A stretch of 64,000 bases of DNA from UBA4615 sp046046245 (GCA_046046245.1 JBJOKE010000040.1:18576-82575), one strand, 5' to 3'. Shown: positions 34,910-44,386, numbered from the stretch's first letter. Program-made: numbers and translations. Notes: a model not told the origin generated them from the letters alone.

Positions 34910-35380
34910 ATGAACCGAATCGCCAAGCTGCTGCCGGCCCGAAACGTCCTGCTGGACCTGGCGGTCACGAGCAAGAAGCGGGTATTCGAGCAGGCCGCGC
35001 TGCTGTTCGAGAACGAGCACGGCATCGAGCGCGGCAAGGTCTTCGACTCGCTGTTCGCCCGCGAGCGCCTCGGCTCCACGGGGCTGGGCCAGCAGGTCGC
35101 GATTCCCCACGGACGCATCAAGGGCCTGCGCGACGCGATCGCCGCGGTGGTCCGCGTCGAGACCCCGATCGCCTTCGACGCGCCCGACGGCCTGCCCGTC
35201 AGGCTGCTCGTCTTCCTGCTGGTACCGGAGCACGCGACCGAGGAACACCTCGAGATCCTGTCCGAGCTGGCCGAGCTGCTGTCGGACGCCGGCATCCGCG
35301 ACACGCTGATGACCTCCGACGACGCCGCGGCGATCCACCGGGTGCTGGCCACCTGGGAGCCGTACCGCCCCGCCGCCTGA
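34910..35380 (+). CDS. ptsN: Nitrogen-regulatory PTS enzyme IIA
   Basis: EIIA-Ntr is a phosphate-carrying regulator linked to nitrogen and potassium control. The 156-aa protein has the active-site His67 in VAIPHGRIKGL and the usual ERLGSTGLGQ before it. The start at 34910 begins MNRIAKLLPARNVLLDL. The C-terminal part is the standard mannitol-type EIIA fold. Confidence 0.95.
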   Translation: MNRIAKLLPARNVLLDLAVTSKKRVFEQAALLFENEHGIERGKVFDSLFARERLGSTGLGQQVAIPHGRIKGLRDAIAAVVRVETPIAFDAPDGLPVRLLVFLLVPEHATEEHLEILSELAELLSDAGIRDTLMTSDDAAAIHRVLATWEPYRPAA

Positions 35381-35431
35381 ACGGCCTCGGCACCGGGAGG
35401 GCCCGAGGCTGCGTCGCACGGATCGGCGGTG

Positions 35432-35437
35432 TAGAGT
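35432..35437 (+). promoter_or_regulatory. Candidate -10 element of hprK
   Basis: TAGAGT ends seven bases before the hprK ATG at 35445. This gives a near-leaderless transcript if used. The flanking sequence (CGGACCGATG) resembles that at kdsD (CGACCGATG). No strong -35 is seen. Confidence 0.35.
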
Positions 35438-35444
35438 CGGACCG

Positions 35445-36455
35445 ATGTCCGCCGAGTCCCATGTCCCGGTCGACGCCGGGCCGCCGCCCGACGCCGGATC
35501 GCCGCCCCCTCCCGAGCCGCCTCCGACGCTGACCGTCGGCGGGCTCGTCGACCGCGCCCGGGACACGATGGCGCTCGGCTGGGTGGCCGGCCGCGCAGGC
35601 ATCGACCGACCGGCCGCCGCGCCGGCCCCCGATACCGTCGACCAGGTCGGCTACCTGAACCTGATCCACCCGCACCGCATCCAGGTGCTGGGCATCGCCG
35701 AGGTCGGCTACTTCCACCGGCTGAGCGAGACCCGCCGCGGGCACATCATCGACGAGATCGTCGCCGGCGACCCGCCGGCGCTGGTGATGTCCGAGGGCAT
35801 CGTGCCCCCGCCGCAGCTGGTCGCCGCCTGCGAGGCCCACGGGCTGCCGCTGCTCGAATGCGTGCTGCCCAGCGCACGGACGATCGAGCTGCTGCGCGGC
35901 CTGCTCGCGAAGGCGCTCGCGGTCTCCTGCACGATGCACGGCGTGCTGATGGACGTGCTCGGGCTCGGCGTGCTGATCACCGGCGAGTCGGGGCTCGGCA
36001 AGAGCGAGCTGGGACTGGAGCTGATCAGCCGCGGCCACGGGCTGGTGGCCGACGACGTCGTCGAGCTGCAGCGGATCGGCCCGCGCACGATCGAGGGACG
36101 CTGCCCGCCGCTGCTGCAGGGCCTGCTCGAGGTCCGCGGCCTCGGACTGCTCGACATCAAGACCGTCTTCGGCGAGACCGCGGTGCGGCGCAAGATGCGA
36201 CTGAAGCTGATCGTCCACCTGGTACGGCGCAGCACCCACGAGGACGAGTACGAGCGGCTGCCGCTCGAGGACCTCGCCCAGGAGGTGCTCGGCCTGCAGG
36301 TCCGCAAGGTCGTCGTGCCGGTGGCGGCGGGCCGCAACATCGCGGTGCTGACCGAGGCCGCGGTGCGCAACACCATCCTGAGGCTGCGCGGCATCGACAC
36401 GATGCGGGAATTCGTCGCGCGCCAGCAGCGCGAGATCGAGTCGGCGGGCGAGTGA
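35445..36455 (+). CDS. hprK: HPr kinase/phosphorylase
   Basis: HprK phosphorylates or dephosphorylates Ser46 of HPr and in proteobacteria regulates the PTS phosphorelay. The 336-aa protein has Walker A GESGLGKS at 180-187. The family signature LLDIKTVFGETAVRRK is near residues 233-248. A Pro-rich N-terminal stretch of about 30 residues (PDAGSPPPPEPPP) is an addition to the usual form. Codirectional with ptsN and rapZ. Confidence 0.95.
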   Translation: MSAESHVPVDAGPPPDAGSPPPPEPPPTLTVGGLVDRARDTMALGWVAGRAGIDRPAAAPAPDTVDQVGYLNLIHPHRIQVLGIAEVGYFHRLSETRRGHIIDEIVAGDPPALVMSEGIVPPPQLVAACEAHGLPLLECVLPSARTIELLRGLLAKALAVSCTMHGVLMDVLGLGVLITGESGLGKSELGLELISRGHGLVADDVVELQRIGPRTIEGRCPPLLQGLLEVRGLGLLDIKTVFGETAVRRKMRLKLIVHLVRRSTHEDEYERLPLEDLAQEVLGLQVRKVVVPVAAGRNIAVLTEAAVRNTILRLRGIDTMREFVARQQREIESAGE

Positions 36456-36459
36456 AGGC

Positions 36460-37329
36460 ATGAAGGTCGTTCTGATCACCGGGATCTCCGGCTCGGGGAA
36501 GTCGATCGCGATCAACGTCCTCGAGGACGACGGCTTCTTCTGCATCGACAACCTGCCGGCGAAGTTCCTGCAGGAGGTCATCGGCTCGATGCAGGAGCAG
36601 GGGTACCCGCGGGTCGCGGTCTCGGTCGACGCGCGCAGCGGCGAGTCGGTCGCCGAGCTGCGCGACATCATCGCGGCGCTGCGTCGCGACCACGACGTGA
36701 AGGTGCTGTTCCTCAACGCGCGGACCGACACGCTGGTGCAGCGCTATTCCGAGACCCGGCGGCGCCACCCGCTCGCGATGCAGGCGAGCCCCGACGAGCC
36801 GGCGCCCACGCTGCTCGAGGCGATCGAGCGGGAGCGCGACCTGATGAGCGCGATCGAGGACCTCGGCGCGTCGATCGACACCAGCGACCTGCACCCGAAC
36901 GTGCTGCGCCAATGGGTGCGCGACACCGCCGCGCTGGACCGCGCGTCGATCGTGCTGCTGTTCGAGTCGTTCGCGTTCAAGTCCGGCGTGCCGCTCGACG
37001 CGGACCTGGTCTTCGACGTCCGCTGCCTGCCGAACCCCTACTACACCCCGGCGCTGCGGCCGCTGTCCGGGCTCGACGAGCCGGTCGCCCAGTTCCTGCG
37101 CGGCGTACCCGCGGTCACGCGGATGATCGAGCACATCGAGCATTTCCTCGAGACCTGGCTGCCGTCGTACGTGCAGGAGAACCGCAGCTACCTGACCGTC
37201 GCGATCGGCTGCACCGGCGGCCAGCACCGCTCGGTCTACGTCGTCGAGGAACTCGCGCGCCGCTTCCGCGCGGCGGAGCGCGTGCTGGTCCGGCACCGCT
37301 CGCTCGCGGCGCGGCGCATCGAGGCCTGA
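36460..37329 (+). CDS. rapZ: RNase adapter protein RapZ (YvcJ-type P-loop ATPase)
   Basis: RapZ is a nucleotide-binding protein. In enterics it targets small RNAs that control amino-sugar synthesis to RNase E. The 289-aa protein has Walker A GISGSGKS at 8-15. The C-terminal domain has the conserved LSFGYKY-equivalent part replaced by FESFAFKSGVP, then DLVFDVRCLPNPYY and IGCTGGQHRSV, as in the family. It begins four bases after hprK. Confidence 0.95.
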   Translation: MKVVLITGISGSGKSIAINVLEDDGFFCIDNLPAKFLQEVIGSMQEQGYPRVAVSVDARSGESVAELRDIIAALRRDHDVKVLFLNARTDTLVQRYSETRRRHPLAMQASPDEPAPTLLEAIERERDLMSAIEDLGASIDTSDLHPNVLRQWVRDTAALDRASIVLLFESFAFKSGVPLDADLVFDVRCLPNPYYTPALRPLSGLDEPVAQFLRGVPAVTRMIEHIEHFLETWLPSYVQENRSYLTVAIGCTGGQHRSVYVVEELARRFRAAERVLVRHRSLAARRIEA

Positions 37330-37345
37330 GCCGCAGGACGCCGCC

Positions 37346-37951
37346 GTGATCGCCGACCTGCCGATCTTCCCGCTGTCCACCGTGCTGTTCCCGGGCGGCG
37401 TGCTGCCGCTCCGGATCTTCGAGGCACGCTACATGGACATGGTCCGCGACTGCATGCAGCGCGAGGCGCCCTTCGGCGTGTGCCTGATCACCCGCGGCGG
37501 CGAGGTCGGCGAGCCGGCCGAGCACGAGCCGATCGGCACCCTCGCGCACATCCGCGGCTGGGACATGGAGCAGCTCGGCCTGCTGCAGCTGCGCACGGTG
37601 GGCGGTGCACGCTTCCGGATCCTCGACCGCCGGGTGGGCGGGAACGGGCTGATCCGCGCGAGCGTCGACGAGCTGCCTGACGATCCGCGCGTCGAGGTGC
37701 CCGACGAGATGGCCGAGTGCGCGATGCTCGTGCACCGGCTGATCGACGACCTGCGCGCCCGCGAGCCCGACCCGGACAGGCGGATGATCGCCGAGCCGCC
37801 CGACGTCGAATCGGCCGCCTGGGTCGCCAACCGGCTCGCCGAGTTCCTGCCGATCCCCAACCCCGCCAAGCACAAGCTGATGGCGCTCGACGAGCCGCTG
37901 GTGCGGCTGTCGCTGGTGATGCGCTGGCTGCAGCAGCATCAGGTGCTCTGA
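37346..37951 (+). CDS. LON substrate-binding-domain protein
   Basis: A 201-aa protein consisting of the N-terminal LON domain only (IFPLSTVLFPGGVLPLRIFEARYMDMV, with EPIGTLAHIRGW later). There is no ATPase or protease part, so it is a stand-alone member (COG2802) of unknown role. It starts with GTG 16 bases after rapZ. Its C-terminal helical part ends with SLVMRWLQQHQ. Confidence 0.88.
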   Translation: MIADLPIFPLSTVLFPGGVLPLRIFEARYMDMVRDCMQREAPFGVCLITRGGEVGEPAEHEPIGTLAHIRGWDMEQLGLLQLRTVGGARFRILDRRVGGNGLIRASVDELPDDPRVEVPDEMAECAMLVHRLIDDLRAREPDPDRRMIAEPPDVESAAWVANRLAEFLPIPNPAKHKLMALDEPLVRLSLVMRWLQQHQVL

Positions 37952-37967
37952 ACGCCGAGGTCCTCCG

Positions 37968-38735
37968 ATGAACACGAACAGGGACGGGTCCGCCCGCGGC
38001 ACGATGCTGGTCACCGGCGGCAGCCGAGGCATCGGCGCCGCGGTCGCACGGCTCGCGGCGCGCCGCGGCTGGTCGGTGGCGGTGGTCTATCGCGATCGCG
38101 CCGCCGACGCCGACGCGGTGGTCGCGGCGATCGCAGCCGAGGGCGGGCGCGCGCTCGCGGTCCGCGCCGACGTCGGCGACGAGGCCGGCGTCGCGCAGGC
38201 GTTCCGCGAGGCCGACGCGCTCGGGCCGCTGACCGCGCTCGTCAACAACGCCGGCGTCACCGGCGGCGTGGCGCGGGTCGACGAACTCGATCCCGCGCGA
38301 CTCGACGAGGTGCTGCGCACGAACGTGCGCGCCCCCTTCCTCTGCGCGCGCGAGGCGATCCGCCGGATGTCGACGCGGCACGGCGGTCGCGGCGGCGCGA
38401 TCGTCAACGTGGGCTCGGGCGCGTCGCAGCTCGGCACGCCCGGCGTCTGGGTCCACTACGCGGCCACGAAGGGCGCGATCGACACGATGACGGTCGGACT
38501 CGCGAAGGAAGTGGCCGCGGAGGGCATCCGCGTGAACTGCGTGCGCCCCGGTCTGATCGACACCGAGATCCATGCCTCGCGGCCGCCGGGCCAGTTCGAG
38601 GAGATCGCGCGCTCGGTGCCGATGGCACGCGTCGGCACCGCCGACGAGGTCGCGCGCTCGATCGTCTGGCTCGGCGACGACGAGGCCTCGCCCTACGTCA
38701 CCGGCAGCTTCGTCGACTGCCGCGGCGGGCGCTGA
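37968..38735 (+). CDS. Short-chain dehydrogenase/reductase (glucose dehydrogenase-like)
   Basis: A 255-aa classical SDR. The cofactor motif is TGGSRGIG at about residues 18-25. NNAGVTGG is near 91, the catalytic Ser in VGSGASQLG, and the active-site YAATKG near 160. The end (SPYVTGSFVDCRGGR) is typical of sugar-dehydrogenase-like SDRs. It follows the LON gene by 16 bases, and may ride on the same transcript. Substrate unknown. Confidence 0.87.
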   Translation: MNTNRDGSARGTMLVTGGSRGIGAAVARLAARRGWSVAVVYRDRAADADAVVAAIAAEGGRALAVRADVGDEAGVAQAFREADALGPLTALVNNAGVTGGVARVDELDPARLDEVLRTNVRAPFLCAREAIRRMSTRHGGRGGAIVNVGSGASQLGTPGVWVHYAATKGAIDTMTVGLAKEVAAEGIRVNCVRPGLIDTEIHASRPPGQFEEIARSVPMARVGTADEVARSIVWLGDDEASPYVTGSFVDCRGGR

Positions 38736-38760
38736 CCGCGCGCGCCGCGGCGCACGACCG

Positions 38761-40143
38761 TCAGTCGAACAGGCCGACCTTCTTCCGACGCGCGGCCGGC
38801 GCCGCTGCGGCAGGCGCATCGCGACGCGGCGGCTCGCCGATCGCGCCGCCGATCGCCTCGGCGAGCACGGCGTCCGCGCCCGCCAGGGCGACCTGCACCT
38901 GCTCGGCGATGCCGTTGCGATCCGGCGCGCCATTGACCGTCAGCCGGCCGCGCGCGTAGTCGAAGGATGCGACGAGCGCCTTGCCCTTCTCCGACGCGAA
39001 GCCGCTGGTCAGCACGAACTCGCGCTGCTCGTCGTCGAGCAGCCTGCCGGTGACCTCGACGCGACCGCGGGCGAAGGCCTGCGTCGCGAGCGAGGCCGGC
39101 AGCTTCGTGCCGCGCTCGCCGGAGGGCTCCAGGCCCAGCTCGAGCTCGCCCTTCACGCCGCCGTCCTCGCCGGCCGCCGCGAGCCGGGTGACCGCGATCG
39201 ACAGGCCGCGCGCCAGCATCGCGCGCACCGCCTCTCGCGCCTGATCGGTCTCGGCGCGCGTCATCCCCTGGAAGCCGCAGCGCTCGGTGGCGAGCTTCGT
39301 CAGCGTCTCCCAGCTCTTCAGGTGCACGCCCTTCATCGCGACGTCGAGCGCCACGTCGCGCAGGCTCTCGTCCTCGACGACCACCTTGCGCACGGTCGGC
39401 GCGAAGCGCGCGTCGAGCACGTCGCCGCGGACCGAGGCCTCGGACAGCAGCGACAGGCCCTCCATCTGGAGCTGCGGCGTGTCGACGTGCTCGATCTCCA
39501 CCTTCGCCTGGCCCGTGCCGAGCTTCAGGTCGGCGAGGTCCATGCCGAACTTCACGCCGCGGACCTCGTACGCGCCGTCCTCGTCCCGGACGGTCGCGCG
39601 GTCGGTCGTCCAGTCGAGCTTCATCGCCGAGCCGGACAGCGCGAATCGGCCGCTGCCGGCGGCCACCTTCATCGTGGTGCGGCCCTCGCGCAGCTGCAGC
39701 TCGGGCATCGACACCGCCGCCTCGAGCGGGCCGCCGCGCGAGGCCGAGCCCTCGGCGACCAGCAGCGCACGACCCGCGAGACCGTCCTTCAGCGCGTCGC
39801 CCAGCTCGCCCAGCGGCCGCGCCGACACCTTGAAGCGGACCGGCGCGTTCGGCATCCCGAAGTGCGCGAGCTCGTACTCGACCGTCGCGCGCAGCGGCTT
39901 CGCGCCGGCCTCGGCGACGTCGCAGCCGGGCTGCATCGACAGCTCGAAGCGCCCGGTCGAGCGCAGCAGGCCCGTCTCGTGCGCCAGCGACGAGACGCGG
40001 ACGTCGCCGTCCTTCATCGACTGCTCGAAGGCGGCCACCTCGTCGGCAACGGCGTTCGCGCGCAGGTGGGTGACGCCGCCGACGGCGGCAGCGGCGGTGA
40101 GGGCGAGGCCGGTCGAGGCCAGCACGATCGAACGGGTCTTCAT
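38761..40143 (-). CDS. DUF945 (YdgA-like) exported or membrane-anchored protein
   Basis: A 460-aa protein with an N-terminal signal or anchor (SIVLASTGLALTAAAAVGGV). Its long, repetitive beta-rich body matches the DUF945/YdgA pattern: alternating short hydrophobic strands, Gly and acidic residues. The end is Arg/Lys-rich (RRKKVGLFD). The function of the family is not known. It converges with the SDR gene. Confidence 0.7.
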   Translation of the reverse strand: MKTRSIVLASTGLALTAAAAVGGVTHLRANAVADEVAAFEQSMKDGDVRVSSLAHETGLLRSTGRFELSMQPGCDVAEAGAKPLRATVEYELAHFGMPNAPVRFKVSARPLGELGDALKDGLAGRALLVAEGSASRGGPLEAAVSMPELQLREGRTTMKVAAGSGRFALSGSAMKLDWTTDRATVRDEDGAYEVRGVKFGMDLADLKLGTGQAKVEIEHVDTPQLQMEGLSLLSEASVRGDVLDARFAPTVRKVVVEDESLRDVALDVAMKGVHLKSWETLTKLATERCGFQGMTRAETDQAREAVRAMLARGLSIAVTRLAAAGEDGGVKGELELGLEPSGERGTKLPASLATQAFARGRVEVTGRLLDDEQREFVLTSGFASEKGKALVASFDYARGRLTVNGAPDRNGIAEQVQVALAGADAVLAEAIGGAIGEPPRRDAPAAAAPAARRKKVGLFD

Positions 40144-40318
40144 GGGGGCGGCGTGGTCGGGGACATGGGGGCCGATGGCACGGTCTCTTCGGCGCCGCCG
40201 ATGTGCAAACGCAACCAAGCCCGGCGGTCGCCGACGGACGGCGAGCGGCGGCCCTGCGGACGGCCGGCCCGCGTCGTGTCCAGGACGAACGGCTGCGCTC
40301 CCGGGCGCCCGCGACCCC

Positions 40319-41428
40319 TCAGGCGAGCCCGCCGCCCTGCCCGAGCGGTCCGGTCAGCAGCGTCTTCACCGGCCGCGGCAGCGGCGCGTCGGCCGCCTCG
40401 TCGAGCGGCAGCCAGAGATGATCGACGGGTGCGGCGGGCGGCGCGTCGCCGGCGAGCATCGCCGACCAGACCCGGGCGCGGAGCCGGAAGTGCGTGAACG
40501 CGTGACGGACCTCGGCGAGCGGCTCGGGCACGTCGACGGGCGCCGGCAGCCCGGCCGCGGCGATCCACGCGCGGGCATCGTCCACCCCGAGCACCGGCGC
40601 GTCCGCCGACGGCGCCGCCAGCTCCGGCAGGCTCCAGAGCCCGCCCCAGAGCCCGCTCGCCGGCCGACGCTCGAGCAGCACCGCGCCGCCGGCGCGCAGC
40701 ATCAGCCAGTGCGCGACGCGGGTGCCGGTCGGCTTCGCCGGCCGCGGTGTGGGCAGCGCGGCGACCCGGCCCAGCCGGCGCGCCTCGCACAGCCCGGCTG
40801 CCGGGCACGCGTCGCAGCGCGGCCGCGTGCGCACGCAGACGGTGGCGCCGAGGTCCATCACCGCCTGCGTGTAGGTCTCGATCCGCCCGTCGCCGGGTTC
40901 GGGCAGCTCCCGGCCGGCGATCGACCACAGCCGCTGCTCGACCGCCCGCTCGCCGGGGAAGCCCTCGACCGCGAACACGCGGCACAGGACCCGCTTCACG
41001 TTGCCGTCGAGGATCGCCACCGGCGTGCCGCGCGAGAACGCGGCGATCGCGGCGGCGGTCGAACGGCCGATGCCGGGCAGGGCCTCGAGGGCGGCCGGCT
41101 CGGTCGGGAACGCGCTGCCGTGCCGCTCGACGACGGCGCGCGCGGCCGCGTGCAGGTTGCGCGCGCGCGAGTAGTAGCCGAGCCCGCTCCAGTGCCGCAG
41201 CACCGCGTCGATCGGCGCCCCCGCCAGGGTCGCGACGTCGGGGAAGTCCGCGAGGAAGCGCTCGTAGTAGCCGAGCACCGTCGAGACCTGCGTCTGCTGC
41301 AGCATGATCTCCGAGACCCAGATGCGGTACGGGTCGCGGGTCCGCTGCCAGGGCAGGTCGTGACGTCCCGCGCGGCGCTGCCAGTCGACGAGCGCGCGGG
41401 CGAGCGCCCCGGGCGCCGCCGTGCTCAA
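40319..41428 (-). CDS. mutY: A/G-specific adenine DNA glycosylase
   Basis: MutY removes adenine paired with 8-oxoguanine. In the 369-aa protein, the catalytic Glu40 is in SEIMLQQTQV and the helix-hairpin-helix is LPGIGRSTAAAI. The catalytic Asp141 is in ILDGNVKRVL. The 4Fe-4S cluster ligands are Cys198, 205, 208 and 214. A C-terminal NUDIX-like domain checks 8-oxoG. The only reasonable start is a TTG at 41428 whose TTGA overlaps the dynamin-like gene stop. Confidence 0.95.
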   Translation of the reverse strand: MSTAAPGALARALVDWQRRAGRHDLPWQRTRDPYRIWVSEIMLQQTQVSTVLGYYERFLADFPDVATLAGAPIDAVLRHWSGLGYYSRARNLHAAARAVVERHGSAFPTEPAALEALPGIGRSTAAAIAAFSRGTPVAILDGNVKRVLCRVFAVEGFPGERAVEQRLWSIAGRELPEPGDGRIETYTQAVMDLGATVCVRTRPRCDACPAAGLCEARRLGRVAALPTPRPAKPTGTRVAHWLMLRAGGAVLLERRPASGLWGGLWSLPELAAPSADAPVLGVDDARAWIAAAGLPAPVDVPEPLAEVRHAFTHFRLRARVWSAMLAGDAPPAAPVDHLWLPLDEAADAPLPRPVKTLLTGPLGQGGGLA

Positions 41429-43377
41429 GCGGTGACCGCGGCCTCGTCGGCCGGCGACTCCCTGCGCTCGAGCACGCCGACAACCTCGCGCGCGAGTGCC
41501 TGCAGCGCGGTGATCTGGCCCTCGACCGCGCCGCGCCCCTCGTGCAGCTCGGCGATGCGCGCATCGAGCTGGCCGCTCGCCTGCATGACCCGATGGACTG
41601 AGTCGAGCCGGCGCTTGAGCTGCTGCTGGTGTTCGCGGACCTGTCCTTCGATCGGCGCGAGCACCGCGCGCAGCCAGCTCTCGAGGTCGCGCCCCGCCTT
41701 CTCGTAGACGTCGCGGATCCGGACCGCCACCGACTCGAAGAAGCGCCGCGTCAGCGCCCACTTCTCGGTGGTCACCAGGCTGAGGGCGCCGAAGTGGCGC
41801 TCGAACAGCGCCTCGATGCGCTCGAGCTCGGCGACGAAGGGCTGCGTCGCGAACGGCAGCGGCTGGCCGAGCGTGAAGCCGTGCTCGCGGTTGAAGCTGC
41901 CGTACATCGCGGTCATCAGCGCCGACACCTCCTGCACGTGGCCGTCGAGGCGCACGAGGTCGGCGCGGGCCGCGGCGAGCAGGCTCGCCATGCCCTCGCG
42001 CAGGCCGGTCGAGAGCCGGCTCTCGCGCATGCGGTCGCGCGCCTCGCGGACGTGGCCCTTCAGCCGGTCGACTCCCACCGTCGCGTGGATCGCCTCCTGG
42101 TGACGGCCGAACACCCTGCGCAGCGCCTGCAGCCTGCGCAGGCTGCGCTCGAACTCCGCGCGCTCGCCCCGGATGCGGCGCGCCATCTGCTCGATCGCGC
42201 CGCGGTTCTTGCCGCGCAGCCCGTCGAGCTCGAAGGCCTGCTCGACGAGGTTGCGGCGACGCGCCGAGAGCAGCGCGTGCACGACCGAGTGCGCCTCGTC
42301 GAACTCGCGCCGGACCACCTCGCGGACGATCGCCTGCTGCTGCGGCACCAGCTCGCGCGACAGCGCGCGCTCGAGCTCGGGCAGCCGGCTGCGCGCGAGC
42401 AGCGCGGCATCGCGGCGGATCTTGGCCGCGAGCCCCTTCTGCGCCGAGACCGGGAAGATCCGCTGCGCCGGCAGCTGCAGCGTGCGCGACACCGAGGCCA
42501 CCTGGCCCTCGATCTCGCGATCGATCTCGGCCGGCGTCTTCAGCTCGTCCCAGAGGCCGTCGATCTTGTTGAGGACGACGAGGCGGCCCGAGCGGTGCGC
42601 GGGGCTGATGCGGTCGCGCCAGACCTCGATGTCGCTGCGCGTCACGCCCGCGTCGGCGGCGAGCACGAACAGGACCGCGTGAGCGCTCGGGATCAGGTTC
42701 AGCGTCAGCTCGGGCTCCGCGCCGATCGCGTTGAGCCCGGGCGTGTCGATCACCACCAGACCGGTCTCGAGCAGCGGATGCGGGATGTTGACCACCGCGT
42801 GCCGCCAGCAGGAGACCTCGATCATGTCGGCGTCGTCGGGCGCGATCGGCGAGGTCGGGTCCTCGGCGTCGAAGAGTCCCATCAGGATCGCGTCCTCGAC
42901 CGACACGCGCTTGGTCTCGCGCACGCATTCGAAGGCGATCTTCAGGCTCTCGACGTCGCGCGGGTCGATCGGCACCGAGCGCCATTCCTCGGGCGACTGG
43001 CGGAGCTCGGCCACCGATGCGTCGCGCAGCCGCGTCTCGATCGGCAGCAGCCGGATGCCCGGCGGCTGGGCGGGATCCCAGAGCAGCTCGGTCGGGCACA
43101 TCGTGGTCCGCCCGGCCGACGAGGGCAGCACGCGCTGGCCGTAATCGGCGAAGAACATCGCGTTGATCAGCTCGGACTTGCCGCGGGAGAACTCCGCGAC
43201 GAAGGCGACGGACATGCGGTCGTCGCGCAGCCGGTCGAGCAGGCGGGCGAGCCGGGCCTGCAGCGTCGCGTCGGCCAGCCCCGCCTCGGCGAGCCAGCGG
43301 CCATAGCGGCCGATGACGGCGGCGAGCTCGCTGCGCCAAGCGCCGTATTCGCGGATCCGCTCGTTGAAGCCGCTCAT
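41425..43377 (-). CDS. Dynamin-like GTPase
   Basis: A 650-aa large GTPase of the bacterial dynamin superfamily. The G1 loop AEFSRGKSE is at residues 61-69, G2 threonines are at 91-92, G3 DTPG at 211-214 and G4 NKID at 270-273. After residue 300 the protein is mostly helical with long coiled coils rich in Arg, Glu and Leu (LEQAFELDGLRGKNRG; HQQQLKRRLDSV). Such proteins remodel membranes, but no partner dynamin is adjacent. It overlaps mutY by four bases and so shares its expression. Role unknown. Confidence 0.85.
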   Translation of the reverse strand: MSGFNERIREYGAWRSELAAVIGRYGRWLAEAGLADATLQARLARLLDRLRDDRMSVAFVAEFSRGKSELINAMFFADYGQRVLPSSAGRTTMCPTELLWDPAQPPGIRLLPIETRLRDASVAELRQSPEEWRSVPIDPRDVESLKIAFECVRETKRVSVEDAILMGLFDAEDPTSPIAPDDADMIEVSCWRHAVVNIPHPLLETGLVVIDTPGLNAIGAEPELTLNLIPSAHAVLFVLAADAGVTRSDIEVWRDRISPAHRSGRLVVLNKIDGLWDELKTPAEIDREIEGQVASVSRTLQLPAQRIFPVSAQKGLAAKIRRDAALLARSRLPELERALSRELVPQQQAIVREVVRREFDEAHSVVHALLSARRRNLVEQAFELDGLRGKNRGAIEQMARRIRGERAEFERSLRRLQALRRVFGRHQEAIHATVGVDRLKGHVREARDRMRESRLSTGLREGMASLLAAARADLVRLDGHVQEVSALMTAMYGSFNREHGFTLGQPLPFATQPFVAELERIEALFERHFGALSLVTTEKWALTRRFFESVAVRIRDVYEKAGRDLESWLRAVLAPIEGQVREHQQQLKRRLDSVHRVMQASGQLDARIAELHEGRGAVEGQITALQALAREVVGVLERRESPADEAAVTA

Positions 43378-43475
43378 CGAATTCGTGCGATCCGCAGGGG
43401 TTCTGCCGGGCGCTGTCGGCGAAGTGCCGGAGTCCGCGGCGAGGGTAGCACAGGGCCTCGCGCGGCCGGCCCCGA

Positions 43476-44297
43476 TCAGGTCTGGCAGCGGGGGCACCAG
43501 TAGGTGGCGCGCTGCTGGTGCCGCGCCGTGCGGACCGGCGTGGCGCAGGACCGGCAGGGCGCGCCCGCGCGGTCGTAGACGAAGCACTCGAGCTGGAAGT
43601 AGCCGCTCGCGCCCTCGCTCGAGACGAAGTCGCGCAGCGTGCTGCCGCCGGCGGCGATCGCGGCCGACAGCGTCGCGCGGATCGCGGCGGCGAGCCGCTC
43701 GTAGCGCGCGAGGGAGATCCGGTGCGCGGGCGTCGCGGGCCGGATGCCGGCGCGGAACAGGCTCTCGGAGGCGTAGATGTTGCCCACGCCGACCACCACC
43801 GTGCCCGACAGCAGCAGCTGCTTGATCGCGACGCGACGCCCGCGGGTGGCCGCGTGCATCAGCGCGCCGCCGAACGCGTCGTCGAACGGCTCGATGCCCA
43901 GCGACGCGAGCAGCGGGTGGGCGGCCGGCGGGCCGGCGTCCGCGTCGTGCCACAGCACGGCACCGAAGCGGCGCGGGTCGTTGAGGCGAAGCAGGCCGCC
44001 GTCGAAGACCAGGTCGAGGTGGTCGTGCGGCCGCAGCGGCGCGTCGGTGCGCGCCCAGGCGATCGTGCCCGACATGCCGAGGTGCACGATCAGCCAGCCG
44101 TGGTCGAAGGCCAGCAGCAGGTACTTGCCGCGCCGTTCGACGGCGCGCAGCGACCGTCCGGCGAGACGCTCGTGGAGGTCCTCGGGGATCGGCCAGCGCA
44201 GCGCCGGTGCACGGCGCACGACCGCCGCGACCGTCCGGCCGACGGCGGTCGCCGCCAGCCCGCTGCGGACCACTTCGACCTCGGGCAGTTCGGGCAT
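43476..44297 (-). CDS. mutM: Formamidopyrimidine-DNA glycosylase
   Basis: MutM removes 8-oxoguanine and ring-opened purines. The 273-aa protein has the catalytic N-terminus PELPEVEVV (Pro2, Glu3), Lys in RRGKYLLLAF, and the C-terminal zinc finger (CRSC and CPRC). With mutY two genes away, both repair enzymes of the GO system are in the window. Confidence 0.97.
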   Translation of the reverse strand: MPELPEVEVVRSGLAATAVGRTVAAVVRRAPALRWPIPEDLHERLAGRSLRAVERRGKYLLLAFDHGWLIVHLGMSGTIAWARTDAPLRPHDHLDLVFDGGLLRLNDPRRFGAVLWHDADAGPPAAHPLLASLGIEPFDDAFGGALMHAATRGRRVAIKQLLLSGTVVVGVGNIYASESLFRAGIRPATPAHRISLARYERLAAAIRATLSAAIAAGGSTLRDFVSSEGASGYFQLECFVYDRAGAPCRSCATPVRTARHQQRATYWCPRCQT

Positions 44298-44351
44298 TCG
44301 CGGCGTGGGGAAAGGGGCGCGCCGAGCGGCGGAGAACGCGCCGGCACGCGG

Positions 44352-44380
44352 TTGCCCGGCAGTGTAATCCAGCCTAACAT
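44352..44380 (+). promoter_or_regulatory. Candidate sigma-70 promoter of the TPR-lolB-ispE line
   Basis: TTGCCC (44352-44357), a 17-base spacer and TAACAT (44375-44380) form a good -35/-10 pair. TAACAT ends six bases before the ATG at 44387. The transcript would therefore begin at or next to the ATG, and no ribosome binding site is present. An alternative -10, TGTAAT, lies at 44363-44368. Confidence 0.55.
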
Positions 44381-44386
44381 CGCCGC

